The translations under genes and the position numbers were made by a program. From Lacrimispora xylanisolvens (GTDB lineage Bacteria > Bacillota > Clostridia > Lachnospirales > Lachnospiraceae): a stretch of 64,000 bases of DNA. The notes below the pieces were generated by a model. The model did not search any database. It was not told the DNA's origin and was given only the letters and a program-made list of their open reading frames with translations. The stretch spans positions 1 through 64,000 of the forward strand of contig NZ_PTJA01000004.1 in the NCBI RefSeq assembly GCF_002934545.1. Reading direction: 5' to 3'. Below are positions 37,013-46,197 of this stretch, in pieces. How positions within the stretch are numbered: position 1 is the first letter of the stretch; the number at the start of each line of letters is the position of its first letter.

Positions 37013-37716
37013 CATTCGTCCTCCTGCTCTTCCTGTTCAAAATAGTCTTTGTATTCTACCTCAATCTGGTGTTTCATACGTTTCATGCTGTAAGTCAGGT
37101 GTTCTCTGAGGGATTGTTCCAGACCTTCAATATCCTTTTTTTCCAGCAATTCAAATAACTCCGTATGCTCTCTGATAATTCTTGTAAAATCGGTTTCTGT
37201 TACAAAATCCAGCATTCGGAATCTGGTGTAATGAAGCTGCTGTGCCTGTATCATATCCCAGAGTTTCCGTTTACCGGTAGCCCGGTACCAGATGGCGTGC
37301 ATCTGTGCGTCCATGCGGTAAAACTGCTCTGGTTCAAAACCTTTTTCCAGTATAAGCGCCTGCTGCCTGCGGATCATATACCGGACTTCCTCCATCCAGA
37401 GTGGAGTAGCCATATTGGCAAAATCACGCATAACCATGGTTTCCACGGCAACGCGCATATAAATCATCTGTTTGATGGTATCCAGATTAAGAAGTGTCAC
37501 CTGCGTACCGGAATAAGGTACGGATATGACGAATCCCTGCTCCTGCAGCTTTCTTACCGCTTCTCTTACAGGAGTCCGCGATACACCAAACCGTTCGCAA
37601 ATCTCATTTTCACTTATGATCTGTCCGGGCTTTAATTCCAGATCCAGAATCTCCTGCTTTAAAGTTTCAAATACCAGGTCGCCACGGTTTTTATAGGTCT
37701 TGGTCTTTCCTTCCAT
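37012..37716 (-). CDS. GntR/FadR-family transcriptional regulator
   Basis: A 234-residue repressor; ATG 37716 follows GGAGAGGG. The winged HTH (~10-75: LKPGQIISENEICERFGVSRTPVREAVRKLQEQGFV) is followed by an FCD ligand domain with metal-binding residues (RMDAQMHAIWYRATG, HTELFELLEKKD, REHLTYSM). Candidate operators TTTGTATACAAA lie upstream of the SDR gene at 38708-38740. Likely ligand is a sugar acid such as gluconate or a hexuronate, inferred from the neighbours. Confidence 0.85.
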   Translation of the reverse strand: MEGKTKTYKNRGDLVFETLKQEILDLELKPGQIISENEICERFGVSRTPVREAVRKLQEQGFVISVPYSGTQVTLLNLDTIKQMIYMRVAVETMVMRDFANMATPLWMEEVRYMIRRQQALILEKGFEPEQFYRMDAQMHAIWYRATGKRKLWDMIQAQQLHYTRFRMLDFVTETDFTRIIREHTELFELLEKKDIEGLEQSLREHLTYSMKRMKHQIEVEYKDYFEQEEQEDE

Positions 37717-37843
37717 TGAACCCTCTCCGTCCTTAAAATTTAAACGTAACAATTAAATAAAATATGCCATGACTCCCGCCTGTTAAGGGCGGGCATCATG
37801 GCCATGTTTATCCCACTGGGGACTTCCCTGTAAGGGCATGCAA

Positions 37844-38650
37844 TTACTGTGGCTGTTTACCGATGTAAGCTAAAATACCGCCGTCAACGTAAAGAATATG
37901 TCCATTGACAAAGTTAGAAGCATCAGAGGAAAGGAATACTGCAGGACCTGCAAGATCCTCAGCCTCACCCCAGCGTCCTGCCGGTGTCTTAGCAATGATG
38001 AACTGATCAAACGGATGTCTGGAACCATCTGCCTGTACCTCACGTAAAGGTGCAGTCTGTGGTGTTGCAATATAGCCAGGTCCGATACCGTTACACTGAA
38101 TGTTGAATTCACCGTACTCAGAAGCAATGTTCTTTGTCAGCATCTTCAGTCCGCCCTTTGCAGCTGCATAAGCAGATACAGTCTCACGTCCAAGCTCAGA
38201 CATCATGGAACAGATATTGATAATCTTTCCGTGACCTTTTTTAATCATTGACGGAATTACTGCCTTTGCTACGATAAACGGAGCATTTAAGTCAACATCA
38301 ATTACCTGTCTGAACTGTTCTGCTGTCATATCGCACATGGGAATACGTTTGATAATGCCTGCGTTATTAAACAGGATATCGATTACGCCTACTTCTTTTT
38401 CTATCTGAGCAACCATGGCATTAACAGCCTCTTCGCTGGTAACATCACAAACATATCCGTGAGCAGTAATGCCCTCTTCTTTGTATGCTGCAATTCCTTT
38501 GTCTACTAATTCCTGCTTAATATCATTAAAAACAATGGTAGCGCCAGCTTCTGCAAGAGACTTAGCAATCGCAAAGCCAATACCATAAGATGCGCCAGTT
38601 ACAAGTGCAACTTTTCCTTCAAGAGAAAACTGTTTTGTAAAGTTATCCAT
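37844..38650 (-). CDS. gno: SDR-family gluconate 5-dehydrogenase-like enzyme
   Basis: A 268-residue NAD(P) short-chain dehydrogenase. TGASYGIG is the coenzyme site, NNAGI is conserved, and the catalytic Tyr-Lys lie in SAYAAAKGGLK with Ser in CSMMSELG. The motif SMMSELGRETV and C-terminal YVDGGILAYIGKQP are typical of gluconate 5-dehydrogenases (5-keto-D-gluconate reductases). The promoter carries GntR-type boxes. The exact sugar acid is not certain; kduD-like activity is an alternative. Confidence 0.8.
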   Translation of the reverse strand: MDNFTKQFSLEGKVALVTGASYGIGFAIAKSLAEAGATIVFNDIKQELVDKGIAAYKEEGITAHGYVCDVTSEEAVNAMVAQIEKEVGVIDILFNNAGIIKRIPMCDMTAEQFRQVIDVDLNAPFIVAKAVIPSMIKKGHGKIINICSMMSELGRETVSAYAAAKGGLKMLTKNIASEYGEFNIQCNGIGPGYIATPQTAPLREVQADGSRHPFDQFIIAKTPAGRWGEAEDLAGPAVFLSSDASNFVNGHILYVDGGILAYIGKQPQ

Positions 38651-38707
38651 ATTCGTGATTCTCCTTTGCTTTTATTCTGGTCAGTTATTTCGTCATTAGA
38701 AAATTAG

Positions 38708-38740
38708 TTTGTATTCAAATATAAAAGTTTGTATACAAAT
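38708..38740 (-). promoter_or_regulatory. Two GntR/FadR-type operator boxes
   Basis: TTTGTATTCAAAT (38708-38720) and TTTGTATACAAAT (38728-38740) are near-perfect palindromes 20 bp apart, two helical turns. They lie 58-90 bp upstream of the SDR start codon. FadR-family repressors bind TNGTNNNACNA-like sites, so the GntR gene next door is the candidate binder. A third half-like box TTGTATTTA is at 38749. Confidence 0.65.
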
Positions 38741-38821
38741 TCTATGACTTGTATTTATGCTAACACAGCCCGATTTTTTTTTCAATATACATTATAAACA
38801 AAGTACTGTAATTTTATTTAG

Positions 38822-39496
38822 TCATAATTTTCGATACTTGTGCTGGGGCCTTCCTACTTTCCCGTACTCAACTAATTTATAGATCTTTTCTTCCTTTTCC
38901 ATCAGTTCCAGATATCGTCTTACTGTAACTCTTGCAATCTGCAGCATCTCCGCCAGATTTTCGGCTGTATAGTATTCTTCCCCGCCCTGTTCTATCTTTT
39001 CCCATATGGCACAGTATGTGTATTTATTAACCCCCTTTGTAAAATCTTCCTCATTCTGGGCTGAAATCTGCCCGGATAAGTACCGGTCCAAGTCCTTTTG
39101 CTCGATGACTTCGCTGTTTTTAAAGCTGTCATATCTGTCCTTATACTGTAAGAGTGCCTCCCTGAAACGTTCAAACCGAAACGGCTTGATTAAATAATCA
39201 ACCACTCCATAACGGAATGCCTGCTGTATCCGTTCCATGGACTTATCCGCAGTGATTAAAATAACATCTGCATCCAGTGCCTGGCTGCGGATCCATTTTA
39301 AAAAGTCAATTCCATTTTCATTGGGCAGATAGACATCCAGGAGAATTAAATCCGGTTTTTTAGACAGCATGTATTTTTTTGCTTCCTGTAAATTGGAAAC
39401 TCCTTTTAAGAAAGTAAATCCCTCCACCCTTTTTAAAAATTTTGAGTTGATTTCCATAACCATAGGATCATCTTCCACAATCATGACTCCGATCAA
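38822..39496 (-). CDS. CitB/DcuR-type response regulator
   Basis: A 224-residue regulator. Receiver domain ~1-120 with acidic pocket VEDDP, phospho-Asp in LILLDVYLP, and Lys in YLIKPF. The C-terminal domain is a winged HTH of the CitB type (YYTAENLAEMLQIARVTVRRYLELMEKE). Its ATG overlaps the stop of the kinase gene. It probably activates the permease and malic enzyme genes upstream in response to a carboxylate. Confidence 0.87.
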   Translation of the reverse strand: MIGVMIVEDDPMVMEINSKFLKRVEGFTFLKGVSNLQEAKKYMLSKKPDLILLDVYLPNENGIDFLKWIRSQALDADVILITADKSMERIQQAFRYGVVDYLIKPFRFERFREALLQYKDRYDSFKNSEVIEQKDLDRYLSGQISAQNEEDFTKGVNKYTYCAIWEKIEQGGEEYYTAENLAEMLQIARVTVRRYLELMEKEEKIYKLVEYGKVGRPQHKYRKL

Positions 39497-41100
39497 ATCC
39501 TTTCACCCCTTTCCATTGGGATCGCAATATCCCATTGTACTCCATTTTCAGATGTAAAACCAATGGTTCCCCTGCATTCTTCTATGATCCGTTTCACAAT
39601 AAACAGGCCACTGCCTCTTTGCCCTTTCTTGGTAGAAAAACCCTGGTTAAAGATCCGATCACCTATTTCAGGGCTGATTCCTCCTCCATTATCTTTAACG
39701 CGAATGTTCAGATGATTGTTTTCTTCTGCAATCCGGATATCAATTCTGCCTGTCCCGTCATTTTTTACTTCATCAAGGGAATTCTCTATCAGGTTCCCGA
39801 TGACAGAACCAAGATCCTGGCAGTTCATTCCTTCCGGTAATTGATTAAGTCTGGAATCTTCATCGATCACAAGCTTTACTCTGCATTCCTCCGCTTTACT
39901 GTACTTCGCCAAAAGAAGAGCAGAAATGGAAGAATCCTTGATCTGAGTGGTGAGAATGTGGCTGACTTCCGTTCTGATCCTGGCAACATCCGATATAAAA
40001 TCCAGGGCTTCTTCATATTCTTCCAGCTGTATCAGGCCTGCAATGGTATGAAGCCGGTTCATAAATTCATGGTTCTGGGCGCGGAGAGACCATGCCAGTT
40101 TTTTCACTCCGGTCAGTTCTTCTGCCATTTTCCTCACTTCGGTTTTGTCCCGAAAGCTGGCTATGACTCCGATCACCTGCCCTCGGTCCAGAATGGGAAT
40201 CCGGTTGGTGACGATTACGGTATCCCACAGCTTCTGCTCGTCATCGAATTCTGCCTTTTTTGTACTTAAAATATTCATCATGCGGGTGTTGGGTAATACT
40301 TCTTCTATATTTTGCCCAATCACCTGGTTCTTCATCTTTTCTTTATCAAAGCCAAGAATCTGCAAGGCAGAATCATTCATTAAAGTAATACGGCCTTCCC
40401 GGTCAATGGCGACCAGGCCTTCATGGATGGCATCCAGAATCCCTGTTTTTTCATGATACAGCTTGGTTATCTCGTCGGGCTCCAGTCCCAGCAGTATCTT
40501 TTTAATATGATTCGCCAGTAAAAATGCCCCCACACTTCCTGCAAACAGACCTCCAAAACCAATCAGGATAATATAAAAAGCAGCCTGATGTTTTGCACTC
40601 TCAATCCGCTCGATCAGTGTGCCAACGGAGACAAAACCAATTTCCTGATTCTTATCATTATAGACCGGGGCAAAGGCGCGCAGGGATCTTCCCAGAGTTC
40701 CGGTAGCCTCTGATACATAGGTCTCCCCAAGTCGTACCACCCGGTCTTCATCTCCTCCTTCAAAGGTTTTACCGATCATCTGGGGATTGGGGTGAGAATA
40801 TCGGACTCCCTGGTTGTCCGCAACTATAATATAATCAACCAGTTCCAGATTTTTCAGCTGCATCGTAACATAAGACGATATGACACTGGTGTTTTTCTGT
40901 TCCAGCGCATCAACCACCTCGTTTGAATGAGCCACCAGCTCCGCCACATTCATGACATTGGTCTTTGCCTCATTTTCTATGTTCCTGGTCATCCAGGAAG
41001 CGACAAAGGGAATAATAATAGCAATTGATATAAATACAACTGCAATGACCAGTAAGATCATCATTGTCTGCAGCTTCATTGTTTTTCTTCTATTCATCAT
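39493..41100 (-). CDS. CitA/DcuS-type sensor histidine kinase
   Basis: A 535-residue membrane kinase: TM1 (~12-35), an extracytoplasmic PDC/sCache sensor (~36-170, with YVSEATGTLGRSLRAFAPVY), TM2 (~172-196), a PAS domain (GILDAIHEGLVAIDREGRITLMN...), the SPOB-like H box (AQNHEFMNRLHTIAGLIQL) and the HATPase (NLIENSLDEV, DNGGGI, GSGLFIVKRI). Such sensors bind citrate, malate or fumarate outside the cell. Encoded with its regulator, next to the permease and malic enzyme. Confidence 0.9.
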   Translation of the reverse strand: MMNRRKTMKLQTMMILLVIAVVFISIAIIIPFVASWMTRNIENEAKTNVMNVAELVAHSNEVVDALEQKNTSVISSYVTMQLKNLELVDYIIVADNQGVRYSHPNPQMIGKTFEGGDEDRVVRLGETYVSEATGTLGRSLRAFAPVYNDKNQEIGFVSVGTLIERIESAKHQAAFYIILIGFGGLFAGSVGAFLLANHIKKILLGLEPDEITKLYHEKTGILDAIHEGLVAIDREGRITLMNDSALQILGFDKEKMKNQVIGQNIEEVLPNTRMMNILSTKKAEFDDEQKLWDTVIVTNRIPILDRGQVIGVIASFRDKTEVRKMAEELTGVKKLAWSLRAQNHEFMNRLHTIAGLIQLEEYEEALDFISDVARIRTEVSHILTTQIKDSSISALLLAKYSKAEECRVKLVIDEDSRLNQLPEGMNCQDLGSVIGNLIENSLDEVKNDGTGRIDIRIAEENNHLNIRVKDNGGGISPEIGDRIFNQGFSTKKGQRGSGLFIVKRIIEECRGTIGFTSENGVQWDIAIPMERGERI

Positions 41101-41180
41101 AAAGCGCTTCCTTTCTATCTATTAATTGTATCAAATAATCTGCTGCCTCACAATGTCATTATAATACTCTCCTGACACGC

Positions 41181-41252
41181 AAAAGATACTCCCTGGAGAA
41201 ACAGACCTGTTTATTTCTTACATCGCCTGTCTCTTTGGGAGCATCTTATAAT
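41181..41252 (-). terminator. Long imperfect hairpin between permease and kinase genes
   Basis: On the minus strand AAGATGCTCCC...AGACAG pairs with CTGTTTCT...GGGAGTATCTT (41184-41250), followed by TTGCG. It follows the permease stop codon and precedes the kinase gene, so it probably ends the malic enzyme-permease transcript. Confidence 0.55.
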
Positions 41253-41272
41253 AATTTATGTCTTAAGCACTG

Positions 41273-42256
41273 CTAACTGGCCAATTCCCTGCTGCCGGCT
41301 GCCTCCATGGTTTTCATCTGCTTTTGCCTCATTTTCTTAAATACAAAGGATACAATAAATGGGCAAACGATGGCTGATACCACGCAGGCTGCTGCAACCT
41401 GGGCTGTTGCTGCTGCAGCTACCACTGCAAGGGAGGGATCTGCCGCTGCTACCGCTTCTGGTGTCGCCACTGCATTCCCAGCTGTAGAACCGGTTGCCAG
41501 ACCGATAATCGGCTCTTCTTTAAACAGCTTTAAAAGAATATATGCGCCTATTCCTGTAAAGGATGCCACAATACCAAGGATAATGCCGGGACCTCCTGCT
41601 TTTACAATGGTTTCCAGGTTCATTCCTGCCCCAAGGGGGAAAGAAAAGAACGGAATCAGCAGCAATTTACTGCTTCCCAGAAAGGTTCTCATATCGCTGT
41701 CAAGATTTCCTAATATCATTCCGATTACGATGGGAATCATAACTGCAATTACTGCTTTTACAGGGACAACTGCCAGACCGGAAGCCCCCAGTGCAACCAG
41801 GGTAAAGAAGGGGCCGTCTTTAATGGATAAAAGAGCGTATGCGCCTACATCTGTCTCATCACCGTACTGTGACGCAAGAGAAGCATACAGACCACCGTTA
41901 CAGTTGGTTAATGCAGCCAGAACTGCCAGAGGAGAAAGTCCCAGAACACCGGCAGAACCAAAGATCTTACCAACCAGAATACCAATTCCTGCTCCTACAA
42001 TGAACTTTCCTGTTATCAGGAGAGCTCCTTTTTTAATTGCTTTGGGAGCCAGTTTAAAATGGATCTGGGAACCGATCAGAAACATAAAGCAGGCCAGTAT
42101 GGGCTGTGAAGCTGATTTACTGAACAGGGCTGTTGTAAATCCGCCCAACTGTAGAAACTGAGGGAAAAACGTATTTACAATTACTCCCAAAAACAGGGGT
42201 ACTACCATCATACCACCTGGGATTTTATCAAGGGTCTTTTTTATCGGAATCTGCAT
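41273..42256 (-). CDS. kdgT: KdgT-family permease
   Basis: A 327-residue membrane protein with about ten TM helices; ATG 42256 follows AGGAGG. It matches the 2-keto-3-deoxygluconate permease family throughout: MQIPIKKTLDKIPGGMMVVPL, ALTNCNGGLYASLASQYGD, SFPLGAGMNLETI and TGSTAGNAVATPEAVAAADPS. The family role is proton-linked uptake of KDG. Here it sits with malic enzyme and a carboxylate-sensing two-component system, so malate or another C4 acid is an alternative substrate. Confidence 0.85.
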   Translation of the reverse strand: MQIPIKKTLDKIPGGMMVVPLFLGVIVNTFFPQFLQLGGFTTALFSKSASQPILACFMFLIGSQIHFKLAPKAIKKGALLITGKFIVGAGIGILVGKIFGSAGVLGLSPLAVLAALTNCNGGLYASLASQYGDETDVGAYALLSIKDGPFFTLVALGASGLAVVPVKAVIAVMIPIVIGMILGNLDSDMRTFLGSSKLLLIPFFSFPLGAGMNLETIVKAGGPGIILGIVASFTGIGAYILLKLFKEEPIIGLATGSTAGNAVATPEAVAAADPSLAVVAAAATAQVAAACVVSAIVCPFIVSFVFKKMRQKQMKTMEAAGSRELAS

Positions 42257-42305
42257 ATTTTAATCCTCCTGTCTTTCATGCAAGCCATCATTTTTCCTTG
42301 CTTAC

Positions 42306-43478
42306 TTATATTCTGGCGGCTCCTGTTTCTCTGGCTGCTTTTTTCACAGCCTCTGCCACATTTTCAGATACGCTTTTATCGAGGGCATTGGGAAGAACGT
42401 TCTGATCATTCAGCTCTTCGTCCGGGATCATGGCAGCAATGGCATATGCTGCTGCAAGCTTCATTTCCTCGTTGATCTCTTTCGCCCTGACCTCCAGCGC
42501 TCCTTTAAAGATTCCAGGGAAGGCCAGTACGTTATTTACCTGATTTGGAAAATCAGATCGTCCGGTTCCGATTACTTTGGCTCCTGCTTCTTTTGCAAGA
42601 TCAGGCATAATTTCAGGAGTAGGGTTTGCCATGGCAAACAGGATGGAATCCGGATTCATGGAGCTGACCATTTCTTTACTTACAATTCCTGGAGCAGATA
42701 CTCCGATAAATACGTCAGCGCCTTTCAGTGCATCGCTTAAGTCTCCCTTTAACTGATCCGGGTTGGTGATCTTAGCCAGATCCTGTTTTGCATAATCCAC
42801 ACCTTCTATGCCTTCGTATAAGATTCCAACTTTATCACAGACTATTAAATTGGTTACGCCGCATACAAGCAGCAGCTTTGAGATAGCGGTTCCAGCTGCC
42901 CCCGCACCGTTTACCACAACTTTGATTTCTTTGATCTCTTTGCCCACTACCTTCAGTGCATTGATCACTCCTGCCAGAACTACGATTGCCGTTCCATGCT
43001 GGTCATCGTGAAATACAGGAATATCAAGTTCTCTCTTTAACTTTTCCTCAACCTCAAAGCATCTGGGCGCCGATATATCCTCAAGATTGATCCCTCCAAA
43101 ACCAGGAGCAATCATTTTAACTGCGGTTACTATTTCATCAGGATCTTTGGTGTCCAGACAAATGGGAAATGCATTGACATCTGCAAATTCCTTAAACAGA
43201 ATGGACTTACCTTCCATAACAGGAAGACCAGCCTTTGGTCCGATATCTCCAAGTCCTAAGACTGCGGTTCCATCTGTGACAACTGCCACCATGTTTCCTT
43301 TTGATGTATATCGATAAACATTGTCCTCATTTTCATGAATCTTCCGGCATGGCTCAGCAACACCCGGTGTGTAAGCAAGGCTTAAATCCTCCCTTGTTAC
43401 AATGCTGACCTTTGACTTAATTTCCATCTTTCCTGCATGAAGTTCATGTAATTTCAAACTCTCCTCAAAATAATTCAT
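42306..43478 (-). CDS. maeB: NAD(P)-dependent malic enzyme
   Basis: A 390-residue cytosolic enzyme that decarboxylates malate to pyruvate. Motifs: SLAYTPGVAEPCRKI, TDGTAVLGLGDIGPKAGLPVMEGK, FHDDQHGTAIV (metal Asp) and the Rossmann site VVNGAGAAGTAI. It is the short bacterial form without the phosphotransacetylase-like tail. ATG 43478 follows AAGGGGA. It leads the malate/KDG transport unit. Confidence 0.92.
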   Translation of the reverse strand: MNYFEESLKLHELHAGKMEIKSKVSIVTREDLSLAYTPGVAEPCRKIHENEDNVYRYTSKGNMVAVVTDGTAVLGLGDIGPKAGLPVMEGKSILFKEFADVNAFPICLDTKDPDEIVTAVKMIAPGFGGINLEDISAPRCFEVEEKLKRELDIPVFHDDQHGTAIVVLAGVINALKVVGKEIKEIKVVVNGAGAAGTAISKLLLVCGVTNLIVCDKVGILYEGIEGVDYAKQDLAKITNPDQLKGDLSDALKGADVFIGVSAPGIVSKEMVSSMNPDSILFAMANPTPEIMPDLAKEAGAKVIGTGRSDFPNQVNNVLAFPGIFKGALEVRAKEINEEMKLAAAYAIAAMIPDEELNDQNVLPNALDKSVSENVAEAVKKAARETGAARI

Positions 43479-43738
43479 AATGAATCCCCTTCCCTTTTAA
43501 ATCTTTCTGTTTTTAGTGTTTTTGCTGCAAAATGAGAATAACACAAACCAGAAACAAGGAAAATATTATAACCATAAAGAAGTTATTAAGTTCATATTGA
43601 ACATTTTGTTAAATATAAGACAATTTTTTATTCTTTTCTTTTTCACTTTGCACATAAAAAAAGCGCCTGTCAGCAGCGCCCGGTACAAAAAAAGTTCCGG
43701 CCTTCAAAAATGAAAACCGGAACTTTTTGTTTACTGAA
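43479..43738. other. Promoter region and terminator between divergent units
   Basis: Contains the malic enzyme promoter region (leftward) and the bidirectional terminator 43687-43729. No gene seen. Confidence 0.4.
43687..43729. terminator. Bidirectional terminator
   Basis: AAAAAGTTCCGG and CCGGAACTTTTT form a 12-bp stem with T/A runs on both sides. It ends the Cys/Asn-rich gene read on the minus strand. Confidence 0.85.
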
Positions 43739-44029
43739 TTATTTGCATCCACATCCGGAATCCGTAGATCCCATTACAGAACCGCTGTAGGTTCTTCCAC
43801 AGCCATTTGCACTCCAGAATCCATCACGGAATCCGGTCTCATAACCATCTTTAAAGCCGCATGCATATCCCTGACGATAGCACATGTTCATGTTTCCGTT
43901 TCCAGTTGATGCATCACTGACATCACTGCATTTGTCATTACATTTAGTATTACAATTATTTGCATTGCTATTTCCGCTTGGGCAGTTGCAGTTGCAATTG
44001 CATCCGTTATTCCAATTATTACAACTCAT
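43739..44029 (-). CDS. Small Cys/Asn-rich protein, probably spore-associated
   Basis: About 96 residues; ATG 44029 is preferred over 44035 by distance to AGGAG. The N-terminal half is Asn/Cys repeat (NNGCNCNCNCPSG, NNCNTKCNDKC). The second half has a helix with regular Gly-aromatic steps (YRQGYACGFKDGYETGFRDGF) and ends CGCK. Plan and helix match the 71-aa protein at 32833, so the two form a small local family. A spore-coat or exosporium role is inference. Confidence 0.65.
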   Translation of the reverse strand: MSCNNWNNGCNCNCNCPSGNSNANNCNTKCNDKCSDVSDASTGNGNMNMCYRQGYACGFKDGYETGFRDGFWSANGCGRTYSGSVMGSTDSGCGCK

Positions 44030-44110
44030 TTTCATTTACTCCTGTTTAATCAGTTCGTAATATATCTTATGCCCAAGTCTTTCATATGTGAGTTAAAACG
44101 GTAAAATTTT

Positions 44111-46186
44111 TCACTCCAAAGTCATCATTTTTCTATTTTTAAACTCCTGAGCTTTTCCTTCATTCCAGTCATTTACCGGGCGGTAGTATCCTGCAATTCT
44201 GCTGTAAATATCCGTCTCTTTCCCGCACCTGGGACAAATCTTTTGTTCCCCCGGCAGATAACCGCAGCTCTGACAGACGGAGTATACTGGTGTAAATGTC
44301 AGGTAGGGAATCTCATACTGACTTGTCATGCGCCTTAATGCATCTCTGACAGTCCGATAATCCTCTTCCTCCTTCTTCATAAAGACTGAAAATACAGTAC
44401 CCGCCGTATACAAAGGCTGAACACGATTCTGTATGGTCAATGCCTGAGTAAGGATGCCTCCCCAATCTGCCGCAAGTTTGGTGCTGTTGGTATAATAAGG
44501 TACGGGTGAATGATCACCTGCAGATCTTATGTCAGAAAATTCTTCTCTGTCGATTAATGCCAGCCGGTAAGCCGCCGATTCGGCCGGAGTTGCCTCAAGG
44601 CTGTACAGGCTTTTGTACTGCTGCTGATAAGCAATCAGTTTTTTCTTTAAGTGCTCCATGACACGAACTGCAAATGCCTGAGTTTGTTCTGATTCCATTC
44701 CCATCCCCAGCCATTTTGCATTCTTTCCTGCTTCATCCATCCCCACAATACCGATCGATGAGAAATGATTGGTGAAATTTTCCAGATAACAGGCAGTATA
44801 GGGGTAAAGCCCATTTTTCAAGAGTCTGGTTACTACATTACGCTTGATATCAAGAGATTTTGCGGCAAGATCTGCCACCCTGTCCAAACGCTTATAAAAG
44901 TCAGCTTCATCAGAGGCCAGATATGCAATTCTCGGCAGATTGAGAGTTACCACACCGATGGAACCTGTATGTTCTCCATATCCGAAAAAGCCACCGGCTT
45001 TATGGCGCAGTTTTGTAAAATCAGGAATACTTTTGGGTGTATATGCCCGCACGTCTCCTGGAGTAAGACCACTGTTGATGTAATTGGAAAAGTAAGGAGT
45101 TCCGTAATGGGATGCCAGGGTAAATAACAAGCGGTTTCTTTCTGAATCGGACCAGTCAAACTCCTTTGTTATTCCAAATACCGGAATCGGATACTGAAAT
45201 CCCATTCCACCGGCATCTCCTTCCAGCATTGTCTCTAAAAAGGCACGGTTCACCATATCCATCTCTGCCTGACAGTCTCCGTAGGTAAAATCCATAAACT
45301 TCCCGCCCACAATGGCCTTTTGGGATTTCATATCCTCTGGTACCGTCAAGTCAAGGGAGATATGGGAAAATGGCGCCTGGGTTCCCCAGCGGCTTGGAGT
45401 ATTAACTCCAAACACAAAGGCCTCCATGCATTTTTTTACTTTATCGTAAGACAGTCCATCTGCTTTAATAAAGGGCGCAAGATAGGTATCAAAGGAGGAA
45501 AATGACTGGGAGGCAGCCCATTCATTCTGCATAATACCGAGAAAATTAACCATCTGATTGCACAACGTGGCCAGATGCTTTGCCGGTGAAGCTGTGATCT
45601 TTCCGCTGATTCCGCCCAGTCCGTCTAATAAAAGCTGCTTTAAAGACCAGCCGCAGCTGTATCCTGTCAGCATGGAAAGATCATGGATATGGATCTCTCC
45701 ATGATTATGAGCGTCTGCAATCTCCCTGTCATAGATTTCAGACAGCCAGTAATTTGTGGTAACTGCTCCGGAGTTGTTAAGGATAAGACCACCCACCGAA
45801 TAGGTCACCGTGGAATTTTCCTTCACATGCCAGTCCTCTACTTTTACATACTGGTCCACAACATCTTTGTAGTCCAGGGTGGTGCTCCCTAAGTTTCTGA
45901 TCTTTTCCCGCTGTTTCCGATAGAGAATATAAGCCTTCGCCACTTCCGTATAACCGGTTTCTTCCAGAACCTTTTCCACACTGTCCTGTATGTCTTCCAC
46001 CGGAATACTCTCCGTATGAATCTTATTTTGAAAATCAGAAGCTACTCTTAGTGCAAGAAGCTCGACAATACTGTCCGTATAGTACTTACCCGTTGCCTCA
46101 AAGGCTTTCTTAACTGCTTCCTTGATCTTGGATAATTCAAATCCTGTGACTGTTCCATCCCTTTTTACTACATTCAACACGCCCAT
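44111..46186 (-). CDS. nrdD: Anaerobic (class III) ribonucleoside-triphosphate reductase
   Basis: A 691-residue glycyl radical enzyme that makes dNTPs without oxygen. An ATP cone (~1-95: VVKRDGTVTGFELSKIKEAV) precedes the reductase barrel with active-site Cys regions (GYSCGW, YTACYLENFTNHF). Near the C-terminus are a zinc ribbon (CQSCGYLPGEQKICPRCG) and the radical Gly in SRIAGYYRPV. ATG 46186 with GGGG upstream is preferred over the in-frame GTG at 46192. Its activase gene nrdG is not next to it in this window. Confidence 0.93.
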   Translation of the reverse strand: MGVLNVVKRDGTVTGFELSKIKEAVKKAFEATGKYYTDSIVELLALRVASDFQNKIHTESIPVEDIQDSVEKVLEETGYTEVAKAYILYRKQREKIRNLGSTTLDYKDVVDQYVKVEDWHVKENSTVTYSVGGLILNNSGAVTTNYWLSEIYDREIADAHNHGEIHIHDLSMLTGYSCGWSLKQLLLDGLGGISGKITASPAKHLATLCNQMVNFLGIMQNEWAASQSFSSFDTYLAPFIKADGLSYDKVKKCMEAFVFGVNTPSRWGTQAPFSHISLDLTVPEDMKSQKAIVGGKFMDFTYGDCQAEMDMVNRAFLETMLEGDAGGMGFQYPIPVFGITKEFDWSDSERNRLLFTLASHYGTPYFSNYINSGLTPGDVRAYTPKSIPDFTKLRHKAGGFFGYGEHTGSIGVVTLNLPRIAYLASDEADFYKRLDRVADLAAKSLDIKRNVVTRLLKNGLYPYTACYLENFTNHFSSIGIVGMDEAGKNAKWLGMGMESEQTQAFAVRVMEHLKKKLIAYQQQYKSLYSLEATPAESAAYRLALIDREEFSDIRSAGDHSPVPYYTNSTKLAADWGGILTQALTIQNRVQPLYTAGTVFSVFMKKEEEDYRTVRDALRRMTSQYEIPYLTFTPVYSVCQSCGYLPGEQKICPRCGKETDIYSRIAGYYRPVNDWNEGKAQEFKNRKMMTLE

Positions 46187-46197
46187 ACGCACCCCTT

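Noticed and set aside
41307-42161. 284-codon + strand frame opposite the permease
   Set aside because: The minus strand encodes a clear KdgT-family membrane protein; the opposite frame is an Ala/Thr-rich shadow without a start site.
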